Shown piece after piece: positions 54,822 through 63,125 of a stretch of DNA of 64,000 nt (position 1 is its first letter; each line of letters opens with the position of its first letter). Below the pieces are notes generated by a model. It searched no databases. It saw nothing but the letters and a program-made list of their open reading frames with translations, and was not told the DNA's origin. Source of the DNA: an uncultured Coriobacteriaceae bacterium (lineage in GTDB: Bacteria > Actinomycetota > Coriobacteriia > Coriobacteriales > Atopobiaceae). The stretch covers positions 1 through 64,000 of the forward strand of contig CACYTH010000005.1 of the NCBI GenBank assembly GCA_902777325.1, in the 5' to 3' direction. Both the position numbers and the translations under genes were made by a program.

Positions 54822-55319
54822 ATGGCCAAGGAGTCAAGCTTCGATGTGGTCTCGACGGTAGACATTCAGGAGGTGGACAACGCCTTCCAGCAGACGAGCC
54901 GCGAGCTTACACAGCGCTATGACCTGCGCCAGTCCGGTGCGACCATCAGCTTCTCGAAGAAGGACCAGACCTTTACCGTGTCGGCGCCCTCCGAGTTCGT
55001 TGCCAGCCAGGTGATTGACGTTCTGGGGACCAAGCTGGTCCGCCGACAGATAGACCTTGCGGCCATTCGTTGGGACAAGCCGCAGGCTGCCGCCGGCTCT
55101 TCCGTGCGCCAGGTGGGCCATGTGGTGCAGGGCATCGACCAGGACACCGCAAAGCGCATCGCAAAGGACATCCGCGACCTAAAGCTCAAGTGCAAGCCCG
55201 TGGTCGAGGGTGACAAGCTCCGCGTCTCCTCCGCATCCAAGGATGTGCTCCAGCAGGTGATTGCCAAGCTCAGGGAGGCAGACTATGGACAGCCGCTCCA
55301 GTTTGTCAACTACCGATAA
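54822..55319 (+). CDS. YajQ-family nucleotide-binding protein
   Basis: The 165-residue product belongs to the YajQ/UPF0234 family; members bind nucleotides, and some bind cyclic di-GMP. It has the conserved SSFDVVSTVDIQEVDNAFQQ, FTVSAPSEFVASQVIDVL, GIDQDTAKRIAKDIRDLKLKCK and KDVLQQVIAKLREADYGQPLQFVNYR segments, with the normal length. AGGGGGAG precedes the ATG at 54822. rimO begins 35 bases before its stop, so the two are overlapping. Confidence 0.92.
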   Translation: MAKESSFDVVSTVDIQEVDNAFQQTSRELTQRYDLRQSGATISFSKKDQTFTVSAPSEFVASQVIDVLGTKLVRRQIDLAAIRWDKPQAAAGSSVRQVGHVVQGIDQDTAKRIAKDIRDLKLKCKPVVEGDKLRVSSASKDVLQQVIAKLREADYGQPLQFVNYR

Positions 55320-56634
55320 ACCCTCGTGCCTGTTCGTGACGCTCGGTTGCGCCAAAAACGAGGTCGACACGGACAGGATGCGCGCGCTCTTGCTCGACGA
55401 GGGCTTCGTTGAGGCCGACGAGGTCGATTCTGCTGACGCAATCATCATCAACACCTGCTCGTTTCTAGCCTCTGCGACATCGGAGTCCATCGAGTGCACC
55501 CTTGAGCTTGCCGACCAGGTGGCTGCCGGCGTCAGGAGCAAGCCCATCATCATGTGCGGATGCGTACCCTCGCGCTACGGAGACGAGCTGGTTGACGAGC
55601 TTCCCGAGGTCGCGGCGTTCGTGCGGGCCGACGAGGAGGACGGCATCGTCTCGGTCGTCCGCGACGTGCTGGGTATCGAGGGCGATCAGGTCAGCTTGGG
55701 TGATGGCCGCGTGCTCAGGACCGTCGAGGGCACAAGTGCCTATGTCAAGATCTCCGATGGCTGCGACCGCTTCTGCACCTTCTGCGCGATACCCTACATC
55801 CGTGGTCGGTACTTCTCGCGTCATACAAGCGAGATCCTGGACGAGGTTCGCGGACTGATGGAGGGGGGAGTCCGCGAGATCGTGCTAATCGGACAGGATA
55901 CCGGCATCTGGGGATGCGACCTTGGTTCTGACGACTCGCTGGCTTCTCTCTTGCGCGATGTCGCAGACGTCGTACGTCCGTATGGCGGTTGGGTCCGCGT
56001 GCTCTACCTGCAGCCCGAGGGAATGACCGACGAGCTGATCGCGACCATACGCGACGTCGACGAGGTCTTGCCCTATATCGACATTCCCATCCAGCACTGC
56101 AACGAGCGCATCCTGCACGACATGAACAGGAGCGGCTCCGCCGCGGAGCTGCGCGTGCTCTTCGACCGTCTCCGCCGCGAGATTCCTGGCATGGTGCTAC
56201 GCACGACCGGCATGGCGGGCTTTCCCGGCGAGACCGACGACGAGGCGGAGGAACTCGTCGACTTCATTGCCGAGCAGGAGTTTGACTACACCTCGGTCTT
56301 TGCGTACTCGCCCGAGGAGGGAACCATGGCGGCCGAGATGGACGGTCAGGTAGACGAGGCGGTCAAGCTCGAGCGCACGCAGCGCCTCATCGACCTGACC
56401 GAGGCCCTCGGCTTCGCGGCAACGGCTCGCCATGTGGGCGAGCGCGTGAAGGTCATCATCGACGGCGTGGAGGAAGGCGAGGACGGTCCAGAGCTCATCG
56501 GTCACGCTTGGTTCCAGGCGCCAGACAGCGATGGCGCCATTCATATCGCCGAAGGAGAGGCCGCCGTGGGCGACATCGTCACGTGCGACCTTGTAGACTC
56601 GTTTTGTTACGAGCTTATCGGAGTCATGGTCTAG
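55285..56634 (+). CDS. rimO: Ribosomal protein S12 methylthiotransferase RimO
   Basis: RimO is a radical SAM enzyme that methylthiolates an aspartate of ribosomal protein S12. The 449-residue product has the N-terminal cluster cysteines in FVTLGCAKNEVDTDRM, INTCSFLASAT and MCGCVPSRYGDEL. The radical SAM motif CDRFCTFC uses C160, C164 and C167, followed by the RimO-type AIPYIRGRYFSR, and a C-terminal TRAM domain (VGERVKVIIDGVEEG). GGGAGG at 55273-55278 sets the ATG at 55285. It overlaps yajQ by 35 bases and is followed by pgsA. Confidence 0.94.
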   Translation: MDSRSSLSTTDKPSCLFVTLGCAKNEVDTDRMRALLLDEGFVEADEVDSADAIIINTCSFLASATSESIECTLELADQVAAGVRSKPIIMCGCVPSRYGDELVDELPEVAAFVRADEEDGIVSVVRDVLGIEGDQVSLGDGRVLRTVEGTSAYVKISDGCDRFCTFCAIPYIRGRYFSRHTSEILDEVRGLMEGGVREIVLIGQDTGIWGCDLGSDDSLASLLRDVADVVRPYGGWVRVLYLQPEGMTDELIATIRDVDEVLPYIDIPIQHCNERILHDMNRSGSAAELRVLFDRLRREIPGMVLRTTGMAGFPGETDDEAEELVDFIAEQEFDYTSVFAYSPEEGTMAAEMDGQVDEAVKLERTQRLIDLTEALGFAATARHVGERVKVIIDGVEEGEDGPELIGHAWFQAPDSDGAIHIAEGEAAVGDIVTCDLVDSFCYELIGVMV

Positions 56635-56646
56635 GAGGGGCTTCGA

Positions 56647-57249
56647 ATGAAAAAGCATACGAACAGCATCTGGACGCCCGCCAACGTCGTGACGTTGGTC
56701 CGCGTAGTGCTCATGCCGGTCTGGCTGCTGGTTGCCGAGGCCGCCCGCGTCGACGAGGTGCTCTACGAGGGCAGCGCCGTGGCTTGGGTGTCGTTCTTCC
56801 TGTATGCGGCCATCGCGCTCACCGACAAGCTCGACGGCTACCTTGCCCGCAGCCGTGGCGAGGTGACCAACTTCGGCAAGTTCCTCGACCCCATTGCCGA
56901 CAAGCTCTGCGTTACCTGCGCGATGCTCTATCTGCTGGAGCTCGGTCTGGTGCCGAGCGGGTACGTGCTGCTCATTCTGGCACGTGAGTTTCTGGTGTCT
57001 GGTCTGCGCATGGTTCTTGCTTCCGAGGGGACCGTCGTTGCGGCAAGCAACCTCGGAAAGTGGAAGACCGCGGTCACGATGCTCTCTATTGGTGGCTACC
57101 TGCTTGCGGTCACGCTTTCCGCCAGTGCGTTTGCCACTACCATCATGACGGTTTCCGACGCGCTCATGGTTGCGGCTGTCATCCTGACGGCATGGTCTGG
57201 CATCGACTACCTCATCAAGGCCTGGCCTACCGTGGCCGGCACGAGGTAG
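56647..57249 (+). CDS. pgsA: CDP-diacylglycerol-glycerol-3-phosphate 3-phosphatidyltransferase
   Basis: PgsA makes phosphatidylglycerol phosphate from CDP-diacylglycerol. The 200-residue membrane protein has the CDP-alcohol phosphotransferase motif (D-x2-DG-x2-AR-x8-G-x3-D-x3-D) in TDKLDGYLARSRGEVTNFGK then FLDPIADK, preceded by WTPANVVTLVRVVLMPVWLL. Five or six hydrophobic helices are visible. rimO-pgsA-cinA-recA is a conserved Gram-positive gene order. Confidence 0.93.
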   Translation: MKKHTNSIWTPANVVTLVRVVLMPVWLLVAEAARVDEVLYEGSAVAWVSFFLYAAIALTDKLDGYLARSRGEVTNFGKFLDPIADKLCVTCAMLYLLELGLVPSGYVLLILAREFLVSGLRMVLASEGTVVAASNLGKWKTAVTMLSIGGYLLAVTLSASAFATTIMTVSDALMVAAVILTAWSGIDYLIKAWPTVAGTR

Positions 57250-57252
57250 GCC

Positions 57253-57762
57253 ATGGATGTCACAGATAGCCTGATCTATGCGGCTGCGCTCGACCTCGTC
57301 AACGAGGCGAGCGCAGCGCATCTGACGTGCGGTTGCGCCGAGTCATGCACAGGTGGCTTGGTGAGTGGTGCCATCACGGCGGTTCCGGGATCATCGGCAG
57401 TCCTGCGGGGTGGTGTGGTGAGTTACGCCATTGCCATCAAGGAGGAGGTCCTGGGCGTGAGCAAAGACGTCTTGGACGACCCCGCGCTCGGTGCCGTGTC
57501 CGAGCCTTGTGCGCTCCAGATGTGCGAGGGCGCCTGTCGCGTGCTGGGTTGCGACGTGTCAGTATCCGTGACCGGAATTGCAGGCCCCGGTGGCGAGGAG
57601 CCGGGCAAACCGGTTGGCACCGTCTGGTTTGGTCTCTGCGCGGGCGGGGAGAGTCGTGCTGAGCGTTGCGTGTTCTCTGGTGACAGGGACTCCGTCAGGA
57701 GGGCGGCGGTGCTGCATGCCCTCGGGCTCCTGCGTGAAGGTGTTGCGCGACTCAGCCGATAG
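57253..57762 (+). CDS. pncC: Nicotinamide-nucleotide amidohydrolase (stand-alone CinA C-terminal domain)
   Basis: The 169-residue product is the CinA C-terminal domain alone; such proteins (PncC) deamidate nicotinamide mononucleotide to nicotinate mononucleotide in NAD recycling. It has CAESCTGGLVSGAITAVPGSSAVLRGGVVSYA, and VSVTGIAGPGGEEPGKPVGTVWFGL. The N-terminal molybdopterin-like domain of full CinA is missing and there is no room for it before pgsA. It lies three bases after pgsA and just before recA. Confidence 0.93.
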   Translation: MDVTDSLIYAAALDLVNEASAAHLTCGCAESCTGGLVSGAITAVPGSSAVLRGGVVSYAIAIKEEVLGVSKDVLDDPALGAVSEPCALQMCEGACRVLGCDVSVSVTGIAGPGGEEPGKPVGTVWFGLCAGGESRAERCVFSGDRDSVRRAAVLHALGLLREGVARLSR

Positions 57763-57918
57763 TTTTGGGCCCATTTTGCTGTCGCCTTAAGGTAGGCCTC
57801 AGACGTCTGCGCAGCTAAATGCCCATGTTGCGAATGCGCGTCCTAGCTACGTGCGAGCATGTGGCAACCGGCGACCTATCTTGCGCCAACCTCTGTTCGC
57901 TATTGTCGTAGATGCCGT

Positions 57919-57947
57919 TTGACATACGAACGGTTGTTCTGTATGCT
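57919..57947 (+). promoter_or_regulatory. recA promoter with an embedded LexA (SOS) box
   Basis: TTGACA (57919-57924) and TATGCT (57942-57947) have a 17-base spacer. Inside the spacer lies CGAACGGTTGTTCT (57927-57940), which fits the Gram-positive/actinobacterial LexA box CGAAC-N4-GTTYB-like pattern. LexA bound here would block polymerase. The start of transcription is about 20 bases before recA. Confidence 0.85.
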
Positions 57948-57975
57948 GTCGTCAAACACGTCGTCTGGGGGTACC

Positions 57976-59085
<1,110 letters not shown>

Positions 59086-59087
59086 CC

Positions 59088-59792
59088 GTGGCGCAGACAT
59101 CAGAGGCTCAGACGCTTGCCTGGGAGGTTAATCTCCCAGGCAAGCGTACTTCGAGCTCATTTGGCCCAAAGCCACGCGCGCAGGTGGTCATTCATGCCAC
59201 TGACGGCTCGCAGGAGAAGATCGGCGTTCCCGCGGCGGTCGGACGCATGCTCGCCTCAAAGAAGAAGGCCGACGAGATACATCCTGCCTCTCGGGCGGAG
59301 CTCCTATACGTTGTGGGGGAGACCTCCATTGCCTGCGCCAAGGCTCGTATCGAGCGTCTTATAGACCGTCGAGAGTACAGCTCGTCTGAGGTGCGCAAGA
59401 AGCTCCGCATGGATGGATACTCGGCAAGGGTGGTCGACGATTGCATCGCCAGGGCCTGTCACGTGGGACTCATAAGCGACAAACGCTATGCCGACTCGTT
59501 CATCCATTCGAAGATATATGCCGGCTGGGGGATGCAGCGCATCGAGCGAGAGCTCAAGGTGCGGGGCATCGACGTGAGGGACGTCCCGGGATGGCCCTAC
59601 GAGTATCTCGATCCTGAGGACGAGCTGAGCCGCGCCAAGGAGCTGGCCCAAACGCGGCGGGTGAGTGGGCCGCGAGCATACGAGAAGCTCGTGCGCTACC
59701 TCTGCACGCGCGGGTTCACCACGTCAGTTGCAAGCAGGGCGGCTCGTCATGTGCTCGAGGAGCGTGACAGCCAAGACCTTGTTGACTTTTAG
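59088..59792 (+). CDS. recX: RecA regulator RecX
   Basis: RecX binds RecA filaments and limits their activity. The 234-residue product has the three-helix RecX repeats: RIERLIDRREYSSSEVRKKLRMDGYSARVVDDCIARACHVGLISDKRYADSFI, then WGMQRIERELKVRGI and the third repeat ending VASRAARHVLEE. The first 75 residues are an extension of the core. The start taken is a GTG two bases after recA. The first 60 bases contain a 15-bp perfect hairpin (59112-59147) encoding LAWEVNLPGKR, so the true start could be downstream, though no later codon has a clear ribosome-binding site. Confidence 0.88.
   Translation: MAQTSEAQTLAWEVNLPGKRTSSSFGPKPRAQVVIHATDGSQEKIGVPAAVGRMLASKKKADEIHPASRAELLYVVGETSIACAKARIERLIDRREYSSSEVRKKLRMDGYSARVVDDCIARACHVGLISDKRYADSFIHSKIYAGWGMQRIERELKVRGIDVRDVPGWPYEYLDPEDELSRAKELAQTRRVSGPRAYEKLVRYLCTRGFTTSVASRAARHVLEERDSQDLVDF
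59112..59147 (+). other. 15-bp perfect hairpin in the 5' coding region of recX
   Basis: Positions 59112-59126 pair perfectly with 59133-59147 around a GTTAAT loop. It is 27 bases after the recA stop. The following bases are not T-rich, so it does not look like a full intrinsic terminator. In E. coli a terminator between recA and recX keeps RecX low; this hairpin could serve the same end by slowing transcription or translation. Confidence 0.75.
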
Positions 59793-59833
59793 TGTGGAGT
59801 CACGTTTGCCCACATACGGCAGGTTTCAAACAT

Positions 59834-59865
59834 TTGACAGTTTCGTAAATCGAACATACGATTTA
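59834..59865 (+). promoter_or_regulatory. Promoter with an overlapping 20-bp palindrome upstream of rny
   Basis: TTGACA (59834-59839) and TACGAT (59857-59862) have a 17-base spacer. Overlapping the spacer and -10 box is the perfect inverted repeat TAAATCG-AACATA-CGATTTA (59846-59865). It contains TCGAAC, the left half of the actinobacterial LexA box, but the right half does not match, so the repressor is unknown. Confidence 0.6.
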
Positions 59866-59886
59866 TATGCCGTTTGAGTCATTTCT

Positions 59887-59920
59887 CGTCTGCTGGCTCG
59901 CCAGCTGACGTTTTCTTTTT
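59887..59920 (+). terminator. Intrinsic terminator between recX and rny
   Basis: CGTC-t-GCTGG (59887-59896) pairs with CCAGC-t-GACG (59901-59910) around CTCG, and is followed by TTTTCTTTTT. It lies only about 20-50 bases after the start of transcription predicted for the promoter at 59834, and 123 bases before rny. A short CGGTA/TACCG hairpin (59984-59997) follows in the rest of the gap. Confidence 0.85.
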
Positions 59921-60043
59921 ACAGCACGCAGCCGACAGGGCCTCTTATTGGGGCTATAGAGACATACCTCGGATGGCGGGCGTCGGTACCTGTACCGGCT
60001 TCCTTAACCCAACTTGTGAAAAACGCTCATTCGAGGAGACGGA

Positions 60044-61603
60044 ATGGACACCCTATCGATCGTCATAGGCATTGTGTGCCTAGCGATAGGCGCTTTAGCA
60101 GCCTATCTGTATCTAAACAGCAAGAACAACGCCCGCGTGATCGAGGCCGACCGTCATGTCGCCGAGGCCGAGGCCCGTGCGCAGCGCATCACCTCCGATG
60201 CCGAGCGTGACGCCGAGAGCGCTCGCAAGACGGCGCTCGTGGAGGCACGCGAGGAGATCCTGCAGCTTCGCAAGGAGCAGGAGGCTGAGGACAAGAAGCG
60301 CAAGGGCGAGCTCCAGAGCATGGAGAACCGCATCCTCCAGCGCGAGGAGTCCCTTGACAGGCGCAACGACTCCCTGGATCGCAAGGAGCATCAGCTCTCC
60401 AGCCTCCAGGGCCAGCTCGACCGTCGCAAGAACGAGGTCGACGCACTGTACGGCCAGCAGATGAGCGAGCTCGAGCGCATCTCAGCCCTCACCAAGGAGG
60501 ATGCGCACCGAGAGCTTCTCGACCACGTGCGTGCCGATGTCGTGCGTGAGGAGGCGCAGATCCTGCGTGACTCCGAGCAGCGCGTGCGCGCGCAGGCCGA
60601 CAAGACCGCTCGCGAGATCGTCTCCACGGCAATCCAGCGCTGCGCCGCCGACCAGGCCGGCGAGATCACGGTGACGAGCGTCCACATCCCCTCGGACGAC
60701 CTCAAGGGCCGCATCATCGGACGCGAGGGTCGCAACATACGTACCTTCGAGCAGGTCTCCGGCGTCTCCCTCGTCATCGACGACACTCCCGAGACCGTCG
60801 TGCTCTCGAGCTTCGACCCCGTCCGCCGCGAGACTGCGCGCGTTGCCCTCGAGAACCTCATCGCCGATGGTCGCATCCATCCCGCGCGCATCGAGGAGAT
60901 GTACAAGAAGGCCGAGCGTCTCGTCAACGAGCGCGTTCAGGAGGCTGGCGAGCAGGCAGCCTACGACGCAGGCATCCACGACCTGCACCCCGAGCTCGTA
61001 AAGACCCTTGGTGCCCTGCGCTACCGCACCTCGTTTGGCCAGAACGTGCTGCAGCACTCCGTCCAGGTCTCCGCACTCTGCGGCATCATGGCCTCTGAGC
61101 TTGGTCTTGATGCCAAGCCCGCCAAGCGTGCTGGTCTTCTGCACGACCTCGGCAAGGCCATCGACCACGAGGTCGAGGGCCCGCACGCCATCCTTGGCGC
61201 CGACCTCTGCCGTCGTTACGGCGAGCGTCCCGAGATCGTCCATGCCGTAGAGGCACACCACGCCGACGTCGAGCCCAACACGGTTCTCGACGTGCTCGTC
61301 CAGGCGGCCGACGCCATTTCCGCGGCACGCCCCGGTGCCCGTCGCGAGTCTGCCGAGAACTACATCAAGCGCCTCGAGAAGCTCGAGGAGATCTCGAACG
61401 CGCACGAGGGTGTCGAGCGCACCTATGCCATGCAGGCTGGTCGCGAGCTGCACGTCATGGTGCAGCCCGAGAAGATCTCCGATGCCCAGGCGGTCGTGCT
61501 TGCCCATGACATCGCAACGCAGATCGAGGACGAGATGGAGTATCCCGGCCAGGTGCGTGTCGTGGTCATCCGCGAGTCCCGCGCCGTCGACATCGCCAAG
61601 TAG
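60044..61603 (+). CDS. rny: Ribonuclease Y
   Basis: RNase Y is a membrane-tethered endoribonuclease that starts decay of many mRNAs. The 519-residue product has an N-terminal transmembrane helix (5-23), a long coiled coil (about 30-190), a KH domain (GRIIGREGRNIRTFEQVSGV near 225) and an HD domain (AGLLHDLGKAIDHE with His-Asp near 366-368). GAGGAGACGG precedes the ATG. recA-(recX)-rny-spoVS is a gene order shared with Firmicutes, but here an ATPase gene is inserted before spoVS. Confidence 0.96.
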   Translation: MDTLSIVIGIVCLAIGALAAYLYLNSKNNARVIEADRHVAEAEARAQRITSDAERDAESARKTALVEAREEILQLRKEQEAEDKKRKGELQSMENRILQREESLDRRNDSLDRKEHQLSSLQGQLDRRKNEVDALYGQQMSELERISALTKEDAHRELLDHVRADVVREEAQILRDSEQRVRAQADKTAREIVSTAIQRCAADQAGEITVTSVHIPSDDLKGRIIGREGRNIRTFEQVSGVSLVIDDTPETVVLSSFDPVRRETARVALENLIADGRIHPARIEEMYKKAERLVNERVQEAGEQAAYDAGIHDLHPELVKTLGALRYRTSFGQNVLQHSVQVSALCGIMASELGLDAKPAKRAGLLHDLGKAIDHEVEGPHAILGADLCRRYGERPEIVHAVEAHHADVEPNTVLDVLVQAADAISAARPGARRESAENYIKRLEKLEEISNAHEGVERTYAMQAGRELHVMVQPEKISDAQAVVLAHDIATQIEDEMEYPGQVRVVVIRESRAVDIAK

Positions 61604-61611
61604 GATCTTCG

Positions 61612-62697
61612 ATGCCCGAGCTCAATAGTTCCAGCCTAGCGTCCTTCGTCTCCCAGATGGGAGGCGACAGGGCGCTTCGCGTTGAGGAGAACTTGGGCTC
61701 GGGCTTCGTACGCCTGAGGGTTGCCGAGGCCGAGCGCCGCCAGGCCGCCCACGACATTCGCTGCAGCGAGGACGTCATCATCGAGATGCTGCGCAATGCC
61801 CGCGATGCGGGCGCTCGACGCATCTATGTGGCCACTGCGCGCGAGGGAGACACGCGCACTATAACCATGCTCGACGATGGCTCGGGCATTCCTCGCGAGC
61901 TTTGGGAGGCCATCTTTGACGCACGCGTCACCTCCAAGCTCGAGAGCGTCCACATGGACCGTTGGGGCGTGCATGGGCGTGGCATGGCGCTCTACTCAAT
62001 CCGCGAGAACGTGACGTCCGCTCGCGTCGCCGACAGCGTCGTGGGCGGAGGCTCGTCGATCTGCGTCACGACGGACACCACGAGCCTCTCGGAGCGCGCG
62101 GACCAATCGAGCTGGCCCACCGTCGGACGTGACGACGAGGGTCATCTGGTCGTCGAGCGGGGCCCGCACAACATGATTCGCACCTGCTGCGAGTTTGGAC
62201 TCGAGGAGCGCGGGTCGTGCGAGGTCTTTATTGGGTCGCCTGCAGAGATTGTCGCGACCGCCCGCACGCGCGTGAAGACCAGCCTGCACGGTGCCGACCT
62301 GATCTTTTTAGATGACCTCTCGACGGTGGCCCCGCTCGAGCGCTTCCGGCTCGCCTCGGATGCTCGCGAGCTCGCGGACGTGGCGCATGGGCTGGGGCTC
62401 GACATTTCAGAGCGGACCGCCCATCGCATCATGGCAGGACAGATTCGCCCCCTGAGGAGCGTCGTCGCCCGGCTTACCCACAAGGGGGCGGCCTCGCACC
62501 AAAGAGAGGTCAACCTTTCTGCGGACCAGCGAGGGCTCCGCATATCGAAGGACGATTCGGAGGAGTTCCTCCGCATGATGGAGCGTGACTTTTCGTATTT
62601 GGCGGAGCGCTATTACCTCAGCCTGTCCGGACCCGTCAAGATGCGTGTGCGTGGGAATCGATTATCCATTCTTTTTGAATATGAAGGCGAAGACTGA
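61612..62697 (+). CDS. GHKL-fold ATPase of unknown function
   Basis: The 361-residue product has a Bergerat (GHKL) ATP-binding fold as in Hsp90, MutL and gyrase B. The N box is IIEMLRNARDAGARRIYV with Glu58 and Asn62, the G1 box is LDDGSGIP with Asp88, and the G2 box is GVHGRGMALYSI (119-130). The rest (about 150-361) does not look like MutL, Hsp90 or a histidine kinase; it includes SERTAHRIMAGQIRPLRSVVARL, perhaps an HTH, and a Tyr-rich end (FSYLAERYYLSLSGPVKMRV). It lies eight bases after rny, in the same operon, and 104 bases before spoVS. I do not know its function; a link to RNase Y or SpoVS is inferred from position only. Confidence 0.85.
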   Translation: MPELNSSSLASFVSQMGGDRALRVEENLGSGFVRLRVAEAERRQAAHDIRCSEDVIIEMLRNARDAGARRIYVATAREGDTRTITMLDDGSGIPRELWEAIFDARVTSKLESVHMDRWGVHGRGMALYSIRENVTSARVADSVVGGGSSICVTTDTTSLSERADQSSWPTVGRDDEGHLVVERGPHNMIRTCCEFGLEERGSCEVFIGSPAEIVATARTRVKTSLHGADLIFLDDLSTVAPLERFRLASDARELADVAHGLGLDISERTAHRIMAGQIRPLRSVVARLTHKGAASHQREVNLSADQRGLRISKDDSEEFLRMMERDFSYLAERYYLSLSGPVKMRVRGNRLSILFEYEGED

Positions 62698-62738
62698 CAA
62701 AAGCAGCCCTTTCATTGTTCTTGCTAATTGAGTAAACT

Positions 62739-62747
62739 TGCTATGTT
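62739..62747 (+). promoter_or_regulatory. Extended -10 promoter of spoVS
   Basis: TGCTATGTT at 62739-62747 is an extended -10 box in an AT-rich gap, 54 bases before the spoVS start, so spoVS can be expressed apart from rny. Confidence 0.5.
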
Positions 62748-62801
62748 TATGAAAAAAACGAACGACGCAGATTTGCAGCATAACCGCGCTGGAGACAAAG
62801 C

Positions 62802-63125
62802 ATGGAGTACCTAAAAGTTTCAAGTAAGTCATCACCTGCCTCTGTTGCCGGGGCAATCGCCGGCATGGTAAAGGATGGCGTACCCGTAAATATACAATCC
62901 GTGGGTGCCGGCGCGGTGAACCAGGCCATCAAGGCCGTTGCCATCGCTCGCGGCTTTCTCATTCCCACTGGGGTGGACATCTCCTGCGCTCCGACGTTTG
63001 CTGATATCAACATCAATGGCGAGAGCCGTACGGCCATTCGCATTGCCGTGTACGTGCACCGTCTCGTTCCGCAGTCTGCCGCACGCGACACCGATTCCGA
63101 TGCCGTCCAGGAGCTGATGTACTAA
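62802..63125 (+). CDS. spoVS: Stage V sporulation protein S-like protein (SpoVS, Alba-like)
   Basis: SpoVS is a small Alba-like protein, thought to bind nucleic acid, that affects sporulation in Bacillus and is also found in non-sporulating bacteria. The 107-residue product matches over its whole length: MEYLKVSSKSSPASVAGAIA, VNIQSVGAGAVNQAIKAVAIARGFL, GVDISCAPTFADININGESRTAIRIAVYV. The C-terminal 20 residues are an extra hydrophilic tail. TGGAGAC lies before the ATG. miaB begins directly after the stop codon. Confidence 0.93.
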   Translation: MEYLKVSSKSSPASVAGAIAGMVKDGVPVNIQSVGAGAVNQAIKAVAIARGFLIPTGVDISCAPTFADININGESRTAIRIAVYVHRLVPQSAARDTDSDAVQELMY

